A DNA stretch of 64,000 nt from CAZKSN01 sp964555585 (GCA_964555585.1 CAZKSN010000001.1:136415-200414); one strand, 5' to 3'. Positions 16,867 through 26,430 are shown, counted from the first letter of the stretch. Notes: generated from the sequence alone by a model not told the origin. Made by a program: numbers and translations.

Positions 16867-18060
16867 TTAAGAAAAATTATATAAGCCCTCTTCATCCTTT
16901 AAAACTTTTATTAAATAATCTATTTCCTCATAGGTATTATAAAAATATAAACTTATTCTAACAGTATCAGAAATACCTAATTCATCTTTTAATAACTTTG
17001 CACAATGACTTCCACTTCTTACACATATACCTTTACTATTTAAATATAAGCCTAAATCACCTGAAAATATATTTTCAGCATTTATTAAAACTATGGAACT
17101 TTCACTTTTTTCGTTGTATATCTTTATATAAGATATTTCTTTTAACTTTTTAATCAAATAATTTTTTAAATATCTTTCATGTTTATTTATATTATCTATA
17201 CCTATTCTATTTATATATTCAATAGCCTGTCTAAATGCGATAATACCGCTTAAGTTTTGAGTTCCAGCTTCAAATCTTAAAGGAATTTCTTCAAATAATA
17301 ATTCTTTTTCAGTGAAAGACTTATTCATTCCTCCTCCTACTCTAGTTGGAAGCATCATTTTTAATAATTCATATTTTCCATACAGTATACCTACCCCAGT
17401 TGGTCCGCACATTTTATGTGCCGAAAAAGCTAAAAAATCACAGTCCATATCCACCACATTTATTTTCATATTAGGTACACTCTGAGCTCCATCTATTACA
17501 ACATAAATATCATTTTTATGAGCAATATCAATAATAGACTTAACATCTCTAACATCTCCAATTACATTGGTAACATGAGCTAAACTTATTACCTTAGTCT
17601 TATTTGTTATAACTTTTAATAAATTATCTATTGTTATTTTATAATCTTCATCTAAATCAATGTATTTAATTACAATTTTTTTCTTTAAGGATAATATAAA
17701 CCAGGGTAAAATATTAGATGAATGTTCACTCTTTGAAAGTATAATTTCATCACCTTCATTTAATATTCTTTCAAAAAAACCATTTACAATCATATTGAGA
17801 GAGTCAGTGGTATTTTGTGTGAAAATAATTTCTTCTTTTCTTCTGGCATTTATAAAATTCTTTACTGCTTCTCTAGTTTTATTGTATTCTTCATCTACTT
17901 TAAAACTAATATTATAATCTCCTCTATGAGAATTTGAACAATATTCCTCATAGTATTCTTTCATAGTATCTATAACACTTTTTGGTTTAAAAGTGGTCGC
18001 AGCATTATCAAAATAAACAATATTATTATTTAACATAGGAAAATCTTTTTCAAAATTCAT
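16867..18060 (-). CDS. sufS: cysteine desulfurase, SufS type
   Basis: PLP-dependent enzyme that removes sulfur from cysteine for iron-sulfur cluster assembly. K216 in SAHKMCGPTG binds PLP, D190 in VVIDGAQS contacts the ring nitrogen, and the catalytic C353 lies in RSGSHCA. The N-terminal YFDNAATTFKP and the RFEAGTQNL block are standard. The 397 residues match group II (SufS/CsdA). The usual SufBCDU partners are not adjacent, so the gene stands alone here with its own terminator. Confidence 0.92.
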   Translation of the reverse strand: MNFEKDFPMLNNNIVYFDNAATTFKPKSVIDTMKEYYEEYCSNSHRGDYNISFKVDEEYNKTREAVKNFINARRKEEIIFTQNTTDSLNMIVNGFFERILNEGDEIILSKSEHSSNILPWFILSLKKKIVIKYIDLDEDYKITIDNLLKVITNKTKVISLAHVTNVIGDVRDVKSIIDIAHKNDIYVVIDGAQSVPNMKINVVDMDCDFLAFSAHKMCGPTGVGILYGKYELLKMMLPTRVGGGMNKSFTEKELLFEEIPLRFEAGTQNLSGIIAFRQAIEYINRIGIDNINKHERYLKNYLIKKLKEISYIKIYNEKSESSIVLINAENIFSGDLGLYLNSKGICVRSGSHCAKLLKDELGISDTVRISLYFYNTYEEIDYLIKVLKDEEGLYNFS

Positions 18061-18125
18061 ATTAAAACACCTCTACTATTAATAATTTATGAGATGTTTT
18101 TAAAAGAAATAATTATAAAAACATA

Positions 18126-18160
18126 TAAAAAAAAGATATTATTTACATATCTTTCTTTTG
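18126..18160 (-). terminator. terminator of dcd
   Basis: AAAGATAT / ATATCTTT stem, overlapping the last codons of dcd, followed by a T run. Confidence 0.6.
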
Positions 18161-18687
18161 CTTTTTAAATTTAGTTCTTCATACAGTTTACTAGCCCTTA
18201 TTTCTTTTTGTCCCTGATATTTTCCACTTTTATATAATTCAAAATCGCCTCTAATATCATGATAATAAATCTGAGCAACCTGTACATTAGGATAAATAAC
18301 CACTGGTTCAACACATGATATTTCCAATGTCCATGTTCCATTAAATCCCACATCACCGAATCCAGCAGTAATATGTATAAAGATGCCCAGTCTGCCTAAT
18401 GAACTTCTTCCCTCTATCATTGGAACAAATTTATCAGTAAAAGTAGTTTCAACAGTTCTTCCTAAATATAATTTATTTGGTTCTAACAACAATCCAGCTT
18501 CTGGAATTATTATTTTTTTCACTTCATTTTTCTTCTTCATGTCAATAGGACTATTTTTATATATCAGCAGTTCATTGTGTAAGGATAAATTATAGCTATT
18601 AGGATTTACCTTTGACTCATCATAAGGAATAATACTGATATGTTTATCTTTAATTTGTTTTTTTATTTCTAATCCTGATAAAATCAT
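18139..18687 (-). CDS. dcd: dCTP deaminase
   Basis: The enzyme converts dCTP to dUTP on the path to dTMP. The dUTPase-fold core is clear: EGRSSLGRLGIFIHITAG holds the catalytic Glu-Ser-Arg context and GDVGFNGTWTLE the next strand. YKSGKYQGQ near the C terminus is typical of Dcd rather than dUTPase. The start is the ATG at 18687, behind AGGTGG; the upstream GTG would include the ribosome site. About 182 residues is normal. I cannot tell whether it is monofunctional or also cleaves dUTP. Confidence 0.9.
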   Translation of the reverse strand: MILSGLEIKKQIKDKHISIIPYDESKVNPNSYNLSLHNELLIYKNSPIDMKKKNEVKKIIIPEAGLLLEPNKLYLGRTVETTFTDKFVPMIEGRSSLGRLGIFIHITAGFGDVGFNGTWTLEISCVEPVVIYPNVQVAQIYYHDIRGDFELYKSGKYQGQKEIRASKLYEELNLKSKRKICK

Positions 18688-18740
18688 TTTTACCACCTAG
18701 AAAAAGTATATAATAAAAGCCATGGAATGTAAACATAATA

Positions 18741-18769
18741 TTGATTTAAGACTAATATTCAAATATAAT
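18741..18769 (+). promoter_or_regulatory. promoter of the HIT gene
   Basis: TTGATT (18741-18746), a 17-base spacer and TATAAT (18764-18769), 20 bases before the ATG. Confidence 0.65.
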
Positions 18770-18789
18770 ATGATTATAGGAGAATAACT

Positions 18790-19161
18790 ATGGAATGTAT
18801 TTTTTGTAAAATTATAGATAATGAAATAAACTCTTTTACTATTTTTGAAGATAATAATGTTAAGGTGATTTTAGAGATTCACCCTAAAAGTTTGGGAGAA
18901 ATGTTAATAATTGCTAAGAAGCATATAAAAGATGTTAAGGAATTAGATGATGAAACTGCTGTTGCTTTAAATAATACAATTAAGAAAATGTATGAACTGC
19001 TAGAAAAAAAACTTAATATTGCAGGTTTAAGTATAATACAAAATAACGGCATAGCTGCAGAAATAAAACATTTTCATATTCATTTAATACCAAAATATAA
19101 AAAGAAGAACCTTATAAATAAAACAGAATTAAAAGAAGTATTCAATGTGTTAATCAGTTAA
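18790..19161 (+). CDS. HIT-family nucleotide-binding protein
   Basis: Small (123-residue) histidine-triad hydrolase. The triad is H94-H96-H98 (HFHIHLIP), and an N-terminal CIFC pair may bind zinc, as in Hint-like proteins. Such enzymes hydrolyse AMP-lysine or AMP-ester adducts and dinucleoside polyphosphates. EIHPKSLGEMLIIAKKH is the conserved substrate-pocket strand. It has its own promoter and is followed by a weak hairpin (AAGTATA / TATACTT, about 19168-19192). Confidence 0.92.
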   Translation: MECIFCKIIDNEINSFTIFEDNNVKVILEIHPKSLGEMLIIAKKHIKDVKELDDETAVALNNTIKKMYELLEKKLNIAGLSIIQNNGIAAEIKHFHIHLIPKYKKKNLINKTELKEVFNVLIS

Positions 19162-19221
19162 TATTTAAGTATACAAAAAATTATACTTTTGATATAATAA
19201 AGGAAAAGAGGTAAAGAAAAA

Positions 19222-20325
19222 ATGTTGAAAAATATTGATAAAAAAACACTGAAATTTATTGGAATAACTTTTGGAAGCTTAATATTGCTTATAATATTTA
19301 TAGTCGTACTTGTTAATTTGACAATGAATAGATATAAGACTTATGAAGAAGTTGAAAATCTATTAAAAGATGCTGCTAAAGAATATTATAAAGATAATGT
19401 TAATGCACTTCCTACTGAAGCTGGACAAAATGTAACAATATCTGAAATAAAATTGGTAAATGCTGAACTTATAAAACCTTTAAGTGAACTACTTAAAGAT
19501 GGAAATAAGTGTTCTGCAAACATTGTTGTTACAAAAACTGAAGATGATTATTCCTACAGAGCATATTTGAATTGTGGTGAAAAGTATACATCAATTGAAC
19601 TTTATAAAGTAATAACTGATGAAAAGAACATAGTCACTGAGGATGCCGGTCTATACAAGGTTGATAATGAGTACATATTTAAAGGCGAAGCTAAAAATAA
19701 TTATGTCACATTAAGTGATAAATTGTGGAGAATTATAAAAGTTGATTCAAATAATTATATAGCATTAATTAATCAGGACTTATCAATAAGATATAATTGG
19801 GATAATAGATATAATATTGATTTTGATGATTTCTCAGGAATTAACGATTTCAATTTAAGTAGAATAAAGGACAAATTAATCTCATTATATAACGAAGTTG
19901 AAATATTAAATGAGGCTGATAAAAGTTATTTAGTATCAAGACAATGGTGTATTGGAAAAAGAGCTATTAAAGAGACTAAATCAGAAGGAAATATAGAATG
20001 TTCCACTTTATCAGAAGAAAGCATGTTTTTCGGACTTATCACTCCTTATGAATACTTAAATGCCAGTTTAGATAAAAACTGTAACAAGTATGGAGATCGT
20101 TCTTGTGTAAATTATAATTATTTAAGTTTTCTTGAAGGAGATTATTGGACAATGATAAGAGTTGGAGATAATACAAGAGAAGTGTATACAATTGGATCAT
20201 CTGAAGGAGTACAAAAATCTAGAGCAAGTTTTGAAAAAAAATTAGGAATCGTAATATATCTCAACAGTGAAGTTATGTTTAAAAGCGGTAATGGTACTAA
20301 AACAACTCCTTACAGCTTAAAATAA
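19222..20325 (+). CDS. membrane-anchored extracellular protein of unknown function
   Basis: The 367-residue protein has a short basic N terminus, one membrane helix (about 13-36: FIGITFGSLILLIIFIVVLV) and a long exterior region. The helix plus the TYEEVENLLKDAAKEYYKDN segment resembles a type IV pilin-like N-terminal stalk, but no prepilin cleavage site is visible. A LWRIIKVDSNNYIALI block in the middle resembles surface proteins of uncultured Bacillota. Seven or so Cys could form disulfides. I do not recognise the family. A bidirectional terminator follows. Confidence 0.7.
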   Translation: MLKNIDKKTLKFIGITFGSLILLIIFIVVLVNLTMNRYKTYEEVENLLKDAAKEYYKDNVNALPTEAGQNVTISEIKLVNAELIKPLSELLKDGNKCSANIVVTKTEDDYSYRAYLNCGEKYTSIELYKVITDEKNIVTEDAGLYKVDNEYIFKGEAKNNYVTLSDKLWRIIKVDSNNYIALINQDLSIRYNWDNRYNIDFDDFSGINDFNLSRIKDKLISLYNEVEILNEADKSYLVSRQWCIGKRAIKETKSEGNIECSTLSEESMFFGLITPYEYLNASLDKNCNKYGDRSCVNYNYLSFLEGDYWTMIRVGDNTREVYTIGSSEGVQKSRASFEKKLGIVIYLNSEVMFKSGNGTKTTPYSLK

Positions 20326-20354
20326 AAAATTAACAGTAATGTTAATTTTTTTTT
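20326..20354. terminator. bidirectional terminator
   Basis: AAAAATTAACA / TGTTAATTTTT hairpin with T runs on both strands, between the convergent gene ending at 20325 and the HerA-like gene. Confidence 0.75.
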
Positions 20355-22119
20355 ATTTCTTAAACCATAATTCCTTAATATCAGTATTTGAACTTTCAGG
20401 TTCAGGATTAGGCATATCTATCTGGACATATTGAGGTAAATTAAATGCCGATCCAAATACCAAAGCAACTCCAGGTCTGGATGTTTTCAAATTTGCTATA
20501 TCATCGTTACTTAAACTGTAACTAATATCTACAACAACTTCCAAATCCTTTGGGTGAAACAGTCTAAATATCAGAAAGTTTGCACACTGACTAATTGCAG
20601 TATTTGATAATTCACTGGGTCTTTGAGTAATAAGCCCTAATGTTACTCCATATTTTCTTCCTTCTTTTGTAATTCTATCAAATATATTATAACCAATTAT
20701 ATTAATATCATTATCATTTTGAACATATCTGTGAGCTTCTTCTAAAATTATTTGAATAGGATATTTACCTCTTGCTTCTTCCATAACAGCAAAATCAAAA
20801 AATATTTTAGAGTAAACCTTTGTAAGAACTCTTGCAAGTCTTTCATCTATGAAACTTAAATTGATATTTAAAATCTGAGCTTTTTCATTGGCTTTTGTTA
20901 AAAATAATTTCTTTACATAATCTTCCTTGGAAATATATTTATCATATTCAAAAAATTTTCCAACTTCACTATTTATTATAGAATCTAACCTTACTTTTAA
21001 AATATTATTCTTATCATATACTTTATCACTCTTTAAAATACCTTCACTAATTAAAGCAAACTCAAAGGCATTATATAAATCTTTAAGAGTATAAAATAAA
21101 TTTTCTTTTCTATCCTTAACCTCAACATGCTTTGCATATTTTTCTAAGTATTCAACTACCAGCTGCATTGTATTAATTTTACCTGTCGCATCAATGCTTA
21201 AACACTGTCTTAAAGTTCTAATATATCCAGGCTGAATGATTTTTGATTCCAGATTTATATCCTTTGTATTGAATGCAGTCAACACTGCTATCATTTGATC
21301 TCTTATCTGTGTAGGAGTCTTTCCACTCGCCAATATATCCAGTAATGCCTTCGCAATAATGCTGTTCTTATGTTCTATCACTGTATCTTCTGTTTCAGTA
21401 AATAAATATACATACTTAAGAGCCTTCTCAAGTATTGGAATTTGAGTACGGTCTTCCACATTCAGTAACAATGCCAAATCATCCACTTCCAAAAAATAAG
21501 GTGGAACACATATAATATCATTATCCGAAAACTTCAGTTTTGTAGTTAGACTGTTTGTCTTAAAGAAGTGACTTTTATTTATTTCCTTAAATGCATTATG
21601 ATACTCACCATAAACATCAAACAAAACTATATTTGCATTAACAGGCAGCTGCTGTTGTCTATAAAATAAATTTTGTAATATTCTCGCTACTGAAGAACTT
21701 TTTCCACTTCCGGTATTTCCGATTATTGCAAAGTGCTGAGAAAAAAAGTTATTTATATCCGCACTCACATTAAATCCATTATATTTTAAAGATTTACCTA
21801 AATACAGTGAATTTATATTTTCAGGATCCTGTTCCCCCAATAATAAAGGAACTTCTTGCTTATATATAAGTCTTATAACAGAATCTTTTGATGGTCTGTT
21901 TATTATTCCATTCTTAAAACTGTTTCCAATTATTTCTCCAATGAAATCAATTTTAAAATATTCCTCTGTTATTTCTTTAATTTCTCCAATTATTTTCTGT
22001 GTTTGAAATTCAAAAACCACATTAATTGCTAAAAAAGAAGATTCAACTTTTTTAGTTAAATTTTCAACTAATACATGTCCATTTGAAATAGAAAAAATTT
22101 TTCCAAACACACCAATCAA
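20353..22119 (-). CDS. HerA-like ATPase (DUF87)
   Basis: FtsK/HerA-superfamily ATPase of 588 residues. A HAS-barrel-like N-terminal domain (about 1-100) precedes Walker A GNTGSGKS (134-141), Walker B IILEEAHRY, and the LITQRPSELSNTAISQC motif of the HerA family. HerA forms DNA-translocating hexamers, usually with the nuclease NurA, in end resection or defence. No NurA gene is next to it. The start is uncertain: TTG at 22119 abuts the AAGAGG site, and GTG at 22110 has a better spacing of nine bases. Confidence 0.85.
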   Translation of the reverse strand: MIGVFGKIFSISNGHVLVENLTKKVESSFLAINVVFEFQTQKIIGEIKEITEEYFKIDFIGEIIGNSFKNGIINRPSKDSVIRLIYKQEVPLLLGEQDPENINSLYLGKSLKYNGFNVSADINNFFSQHFAIIGNTGSGKSSSVARILQNLFYRQQQLPVNANIVLFDVYGEYHNAFKEINKSHFFKTNSLTTKLKFSDNDIICVPPYFLEVDDLALLLNVEDRTQIPILEKALKYVYLFTETEDTVIEHKNSIIAKALLDILASGKTPTQIRDQMIAVLTAFNTKDINLESKIIQPGYIRTLRQCLSIDATGKINTMQLVVEYLEKYAKHVEVKDRKENLFYTLKDLYNAFEFALISEGILKSDKVYDKNNILKVRLDSIINSEVGKFFEYDKYISKEDYVKKLFLTKANEKAQILNINLSFIDERLARVLTKVYSKIFFDFAVMEEARGKYPIQIILEEAHRYVQNDNDINIIGYNIFDRITKEGRKYGVTLGLITQRPSELSNTAISQCANFLIFRLFHPKDLEVVVDISYSLSNDDIANLKTSRPGVALVFGSAFNLPQYVQIDMPNPEPESSNTDIKELWFKK

Positions 22120-22153
22120 CCTCTTATTATAATTTTATCATAATCAGTTAAAT

Positions 22154-23977
22154 TTAACAATTGCTTTTAAAAAATAATTTATACCAAACTAAAAAAATAT
22201 ATATAGCCCATACTTTTTTATAATTATCTCTAACTCCAAAATGAGAATAGTCCAACAATTTATTGATTTTTTTATTATTAAAAAATATCAAAGAATGTTC
22301 ACTGTTAAATTCTTTTTTGATTATATTGTAAACATAAGCTTTCTTTATCCATTCTCTTATTGGTACCGGAAAACCCTTTTTTTCTGCTTTATAATTATTG
22401 TTCACTTCATATGAATAAGCTTTTCTTAAAGCAATTTTAGTACTCTTCCTGTTTACTTTAGCATATTCAGGTAAAGTTTTAGCCACCTTATAAACTTCCA
22501 AATCTACAAAAGGCACTCTGAGTTCCACTCCATTTGCCATACTCATTCTATCAGCTTTTTGTAATATATCTTTTACAAACCAAAAGTTTAAATCTATTGC
22601 TTGCATTCTGGTTACCTTAGATTTATTTTTCATTTTTAAATATATATTTTTTATTAAATCCTTATTAGATGGATTATTATATCTTTTATTCAAAATACTG
22701 TTAACTTCAGAATCATTAAAAATTCTATTAACTCCGATATAATTATTTTCTAGCTTCTCTCCTCTTCTTATTAAAAAATTAATACCTTTTACATTAGGTA
22801 GCAATCTACATATTTTTGAAATGCAATTTCTTATTATAAAAGGTATTTTATCATAAAATTTTAACTCATTGTACATATTGTAACATCTATATCCACCAAA
22901 CAATTCATCAGCACCTTCTCCGGATAATATCACCTTTACATATTTGGATGCCTGTTCTGACAGTAAATATAATGGAACTATTGATGGATCGGATACCGGC
23001 TCATCCATATAGTAATTGACAATATCAATGCATTTAAAATATTCCTTATAGCTTATTATTCTTCTATTATTCTTTATATTTAAAATGTCAGATAATTCTT
23101 TAGCTTTTTTACATTCATCATATTTTTTTTCGTTATAGCCAACAGTAAAGGTATTGTTTGGTTTACTTAAAGAAACTATATATGAGGAATCTATGCCTCC
23201 ACTTAGGAAGGCTCCAACATCCACATCACTTATTTTATGCTTTTCTACAGATTCCTTTATAGCTTTATTTATTTTTTCAGCAAAAGCTTCAACAGTATTT
23301 AATTTCTCATCAAATTTATATCTAAAATATCTTTTTACTTTTAATTTATTATTCTTATAAATAAAATAGTGACCTGGTTCCAAAGAAAAAACGTTTTTAA
23401 AGAATGTTTCCTTAGTGGGAACAAAACCGAATGTCAGATAATTAGGCAATAAATCTTCATTAAATACTTTTTTGAAGTTTTTATTTGGAAAGAAAGCTTT
23501 TATTTCTGAAGCAAATAAGAAGTTTTTTTTACTGTGAAAATAATATAAGGGCTTTATTCCAAAAAAATCTCTGGCTCCAAATAATTCTTTTTTTTTCTTA
23601 TCCCAAATTACAAATGTAAACATTCCTCTTATTTTTTTCAAGATATCTTTTCCATATAAATGAAAACCATTTAATAGCACTTCAGTATCACTTGAAGTCT
23701 TAAACTTATATCCCAAGGATTCCAGTTCTTTTTTTAATTCCAGATAATTATATATTTCACCATTATAGGATATAATAAAATTATCATCTGCCGATATCAT
23801 AGGCTGATGACCATTTTTAACATCAATAATGGACAAGCGTAAATGGCCCAATGCAATTTCATTATCTATATAAATTCCACTGTCATCAGGTCCTCTGTGT
23901 TTTATTTTCTCCATCATTAATCTTAAAACTTTTTCTTTATTTTCACTTTTATCTAAAAAACCTACTATTCCACACAT
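22154..23977 (-). CDS. asnB: asparagine synthase (glutamine-hydrolysing)
   Basis: Two-domain enzyme making Asn from Asp, Gln and ATP. The class II glutaminase nucleophile is C2 (MCGIVGF) and the domain includes HRGPDDSG and YNGEIYNY. The synthetase domain has the PP-loop SGGIDSS near residue 263, LSGEGADELFGGY and the KADRMSMANGVELRVPF block. Length of 607 is normal for the AsnB type with a long C terminus. I looked upstream for a T-box leader and saw none. Confidence 0.93.
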   Translation of the reverse strand: MCGIVGFLDKSENKEKVLRLMMEKIKHRGPDDSGIYIDNEIALGHLRLSIIDVKNGHQPMISADDNFIISYNGEIYNYLELKKELESLGYKFKTSSDTEVLLNGFHLYGKDILKKIRGMFTFVIWDKKKKELFGARDFFGIKPLYYFHSKKNFLFASEIKAFFPNKNFKKVFNEDLLPNYLTFGFVPTKETFFKNVFSLEPGHYFIYKNNKLKVKRYFRYKFDEKLNTVEAFAEKINKAIKESVEKHKISDVDVGAFLSGGIDSSYIVSLSKPNNTFTVGYNEKKYDECKKAKELSDILNIKNNRRIISYKEYFKCIDIVNYYMDEPVSDPSIVPLYLLSEQASKYVKVILSGEGADELFGGYRCYNMYNELKFYDKIPFIIRNCISKICRLLPNVKGINFLIRRGEKLENNYIGVNRIFNDSEVNSILNKRYNNPSNKDLIKNIYLKMKNKSKVTRMQAIDLNFWFVKDILQKADRMSMANGVELRVPFVDLEVYKVAKTLPEYAKVNRKSTKIALRKAYSYEVNNNYKAEKKGFPVPIREWIKKAYVYNIIKKEFNSEHSLIFFNNKKINKLLDYSHFGVRDNYKKVWAIYIFLVWYKLFFKSNC

Positions 23978-24125
23978 ATTATCACTAATATTATTATTGG
24001 TAGACAGCAGGTTTTTTAATCAATTATTGTTTAAGAAAAATAATATTGAATAAAAATGATTTATTTTCAAAATCAGAATAGCAACTGCTCATCAAGAACT
24101 TTTCTTCCTGATAATCAAATAAATA

Positions 24126-24153
24126 AAAAAAAAGAGGAAATTCCTCTTATTTT
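24126..24153 (-). terminator. terminator of the YjcZ-like genes
   Basis: AAGAGGAA / TTCCTCTT stem followed by nine T on the minus strand, directly after the stop of the 45-residue gene. Confidence 0.75.
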
Positions 24154-24289
24154 AATAACCCCATCCGCTAAAAGCACCAAATATGATAGCTAATAGGATG
24201 AATAATATTAATATGATAAAGAAACTGTTTCCATAGTTTCCTCCGCTTCCACAGCAAGAAGTTACACATTGATTTCCACAGTTAGACAT
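24152..24289 (-). CDS. YjcZ-family small sporulation protein (45 aa)
   Basis: A short gene with a perfect ribosome site (AAGGAGG) encodes MSNCGNQCVTSCCGSGGNYG followed by a single membrane helix (FFIILILFILLAIIFGAF) and SGWGY. A Gly/Cys/Asn-rich head and a FxLxVxLFILLxIIxG helix are the marks of the YjcZ/YjcM sporulation family, whose products occur in the spore coat or membrane. Four Cys lie in the head. It pairs with a second member 21 bases upstream, and the two share a terminator. Confidence 0.8.
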   Translation of the reverse strand: MSNCGNQCVTSCCGSGGNYGNSFFIILILFILLAIIFGAFSGWGY

Positions 24290-24309
24290 TACTCTACACC
24301 TCCTTAACT

Positions 24310-24414
24310 TTAGATGAATGCACCTAATATGATTACTAATAAAATGAATAATACTAAGGCAAATGCTGCTCCTGATATTCCATTATTGTTTTTGCACCCG
24401 CATCCTGTATTCAT
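24310..24414 (-). CDS. YjcZ-family small sporulation protein (34 aa)
   Basis: Start ATG at 24414 with AAAGGAGG upstream. The product is MNTGCGCKNNNGISGAA followed by FALVLFILLVIILGAFI, the YjcZ helix signature, ending at TAA 24310-24312. At 34 residues it is one of the smallest genes here. It is the first of two tandem members. The function of the family is poorly known; association with sporulation is established for Bacillus homologues. Confidence 0.82.
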   Translation of the reverse strand: MNTGCGCKNNNGISGAAFALVLFILLVIILGAFI

Positions 24415-24483
24415 AAACATTCCTCCTTTTTTATCTTTCACTTGTATTGTACTCAAAATTCTAAATTGTGTGAGTGCTTATTA

Positions 24484-24512
24484 TTGTATTTTTTTCATTT
24501 TTTTGATACTAT
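24484..24512 (+). promoter_or_regulatory. promoter of prsA
   Basis: TTGTAT (24484-24489), a 17-base spacer and TACTAT (24507-24512), ahead of AGAAGGAG and the ATG at 24532. Confidence 0.6.
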
Positions 24513-24531
24513 TATCTAGAAGGAGAAATAT

Positions 24532-25494
24532 ATGACAAAGAAAATATTAATTTTATTGATTAGTGTATTATTACTATCAAGTTGCGGAAGCGTTAAATTA
24601 AGTGATGGTGAAAATGCAATCGTTACTTTTAAGGATGAAGAGGGAATAAGCGCTCAGGAACTTTATGAGGTTTTAAAGACAAATTATGGAGCATCACACT
24701 TAATAGCGATGATAGATACTTTTTTATTAGAAAAAGAGTTTGACAGTACTACAGATGAAAAAAAATATGTAAGTGATGTCGTTTCAACTGTTAAATCAAA
24801 TGCAGAAAGTTATGAAATGGAATATTTGGATTACATAAAAAACTATTATGGAACTCAAACTGAAGCTGATTTTGAAGATTATATAGTTTTAAATTATAGA
24901 AGAAACTTATGGGCTTTGGAATATGCTAAAGAACAGGTGACTGATAAACAAATTGAAGATTACTATGAAGATTATGCTATCGGAGATATTGAAGCCAGAC
25001 ACATATTGATTACTGCTAATACAACAGATGATATGACTACTGATGAAAAGGAAGCTGCTGAAGAAACTGCCTACAATAAGGCAAAAGAAATTATTGAAAA
25101 ATTAAATGATGGTGAAGATTTTAAAGATTTAGCAAAGGAATATTCAAAGGATCAATCAAATGCAAGTGATGGTGGTTATCTTGGATTCTTTAACAGAGGA
25201 GATATGGATGAAGATTTTGAAGCTGCTGCTATTAAATTAGAAGTGGGAAAATATTCTACTACTCCAGTTAAGTCAGCTTATGGATACCATATTATATACA
25301 AGATAAGTCAAAAAGATAAACCATCTTTAGAAGATGCCAAAGAGGATATCATTCAAACAATAGCAGAAGAAGCATTAACCAGTGATACTACCTTATATTC
25401 AACAGCCTTATTAGCCTTAAGAGAAAAATATGAAATGAACATTAAGGATAGTGAACTTAAATCAGGATATAACGTTATACTAAGCGGTGAATAA
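24532..25494 (+). CDS. prsA: foldase lipoprotein PrsA (parvulin peptidyl-prolyl isomerase)
   Basis: Membrane-tethered chaperone that helps secreted proteins fold outside the cell. A lipoprotein signal peptide ends in the lipobox LLSSC with C19. The parvulin domain (about 150-265) starts IEARHILI and includes FKDLAKEYSKDQSNASDGG, GYLGFF and SAYGYHIIYKI. N- and C-terminal helical parts form the usual chaperone body. At 320 residues it fits PrsA. It would serve the many secreted and pilus proteins of this genome. A shared terminator follows. Confidence 0.92.
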   Translation: MTKKILILLISVLLLSSCGSVKLSDGENAIVTFKDEEGISAQELYEVLKTNYGASHLIAMIDTFLLEKEFDSTTDEKKYVSDVVSTVKSNAESYEMEYLDYIKNYYGTQTEADFEDYIVLNYRRNLWALEYAKEQVTDKQIEDYYEDYAIGDIEARHILITANTTDDMTTDEKEAAEETAYNKAKEIIEKLNDGEDFKDLAKEYSKDQSNASDGGYLGFFNRGDMDEDFEAAAIKLEVGKYSTTPVKSAYGYHIIYKISQKDKPSLEDAKEDIIQTIAEEALTSDTTLYSTALLALREKYEMNIKDSELKSGYNVILSGE

Positions 25495-25524
25495 AAAACA
25501 GGAATCAAATTCCTGTTTTTTTTT
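25494..25524. terminator. bidirectional terminator between prsA and recX
   Basis: ACAGGAAT / ATTCCTGT stem with a three-base loop, T run on the plus strand and A run before it, serving the convergent genes. Confidence 0.8.
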
Positions 25525-26134
25525 ATTTTATCATTTCATTTAAATATAACATATAAATATCTTTTTCATAACCTAAATAAAATAAATATTCAGATATTTT
25601 CAATTTTAATATATTATTTGGAAATTTCTTATTCAACTTTATTTTCTTCTCAATAATTTTTTTAATTTTATTAATCCATACTTCATCATCAATTGTATTT
25701 AGATAATCATCTATAATATATTCTTCTATATTAAATTTCAATAAATCATTCTTAATTCTGTATGGGCCATAGGAACTTAAATGTATTCTATCATTTACAT
25801 AGGCTTTAACATATTTTTCATTATCAATAAAGTTCTCATCCTTTAATTTTTCCATTACCTTGTCTATTATCACTTCATCATAAGTTTTTCTTATTAAATA
25901 TTCTCTTAATTCCTTTTCATTTCTCATTTTAACATCTATGTAATTTAAAGCTCTGTTATAAACCTCATAAAATAAGTTATCTTCCAATATATTTTCAAGC
26001 ATTATTAAATCTATATCTTTTTTAGATAATAAACTGTATTTTATAATTACATCTTCATATAATACAATTTCTTCATCATCAAAATATACCTTATATTTTT
26101 CTTTACCTATTTTTTTAAATTTCACAATTTTCAT
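25523..26134 (-). CDS. recX: regulatory protein RecX
   Basis: RecX binds RecA filaments and limits recombination and the SOS response. The 203 residues show three tandem three-helix modules: YNRALNYIDVKMRNEKELRE, VIIDKVMEKLKDENFIDNEK and YVKAYVNDRIHLSSYGPYRI, which are diagnostic. The N-terminal beta part (1-45) is lineage-specific. It lies downstream of rpoZ and shares its promoter. recA is not in the window. Confidence 0.88.
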   Translation of the reverse strand: MKIVKFKKIGKEKYKVYFDDEEIVLYEDVIIKYSLLSKKDIDLIMLENILEDNLFYEVYNRALNYIDVKMRNEKELREYLIRKTYDEVIIDKVMEKLKDENFIDNEKYVKAYVNDRIHLSSYGPYRIKNDLLKFNIEEYIIDDYLNTIDDEVWINKIKKIIEKKIKLNKKFPNNILKLKISEYLFYLGYEKDIYMLYLNEMIK

Positions 26135-26161
26135 AAATTACCTCTAAATAATAAAAAAGAA

Positions 26162-26359
26162 TTATTCTTTGATCACGATTAATCCCTTTTCAATTTCTTC
26201 CATGCTTCTTCCAATTTCTTTTTTTGACTTATATTCTTCTTCTTTCATTTGAAAATGCTTATTATTTAACATTTCTTCTGCTCTTTTAGCTGCAATATAG
26301 ACAAGTTTGTACTTTGAATTAACTATGTTAAGTAACTTATCAATAGAAGGATATATCAT
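26162..26359 (-). CDS. rpoZ: RNA polymerase omega subunit
   Basis: Omega stabilises the beta-prime subunit of RNA polymerase. At 65 residues it is short but typical of low-GC lineages: MIYPSIDKLLNIVNSKYKLV, then the core AAKRAEEM with the RA-E motif that contacts beta-prime, and a second helix. Good ribosome site (TAGGAGAG). A strong promoter lies 20 bases upstream and probably drives rpoZ-recX. Confidence 0.9.
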   Translation of the reverse strand: MIYPSIDKLLNIVNSKYKLVYIAAKRAEEMLNNKHFQMKEEEYKSKKEIGRSMEEIEKGLIVIKE

Positions 26360-26379
26360 TTAATCACTCTCCTATCTTT

Positions 26380-26408
26380 ACTATACTTTAAAAAAGCATA
26401 AGTGACAA
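26380..26408 (-). promoter_or_regulatory. promoter of rpoZ-recX
   Basis: On the minus strand TTGTCA (26403-26408), a 17-base spacer and TATAGT (26380-26385). Confidence 0.65.
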
Positions 26409-26430
26409 TAAATTAGACATTTGTTGACAT

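Noticed and set aside
23978..24151. T-box leader upstream of asnB
   Set aside because: No AGGGTGG-type box or specifier arm is visible on the minus strand; no other riboswitch pattern was seen in the window.
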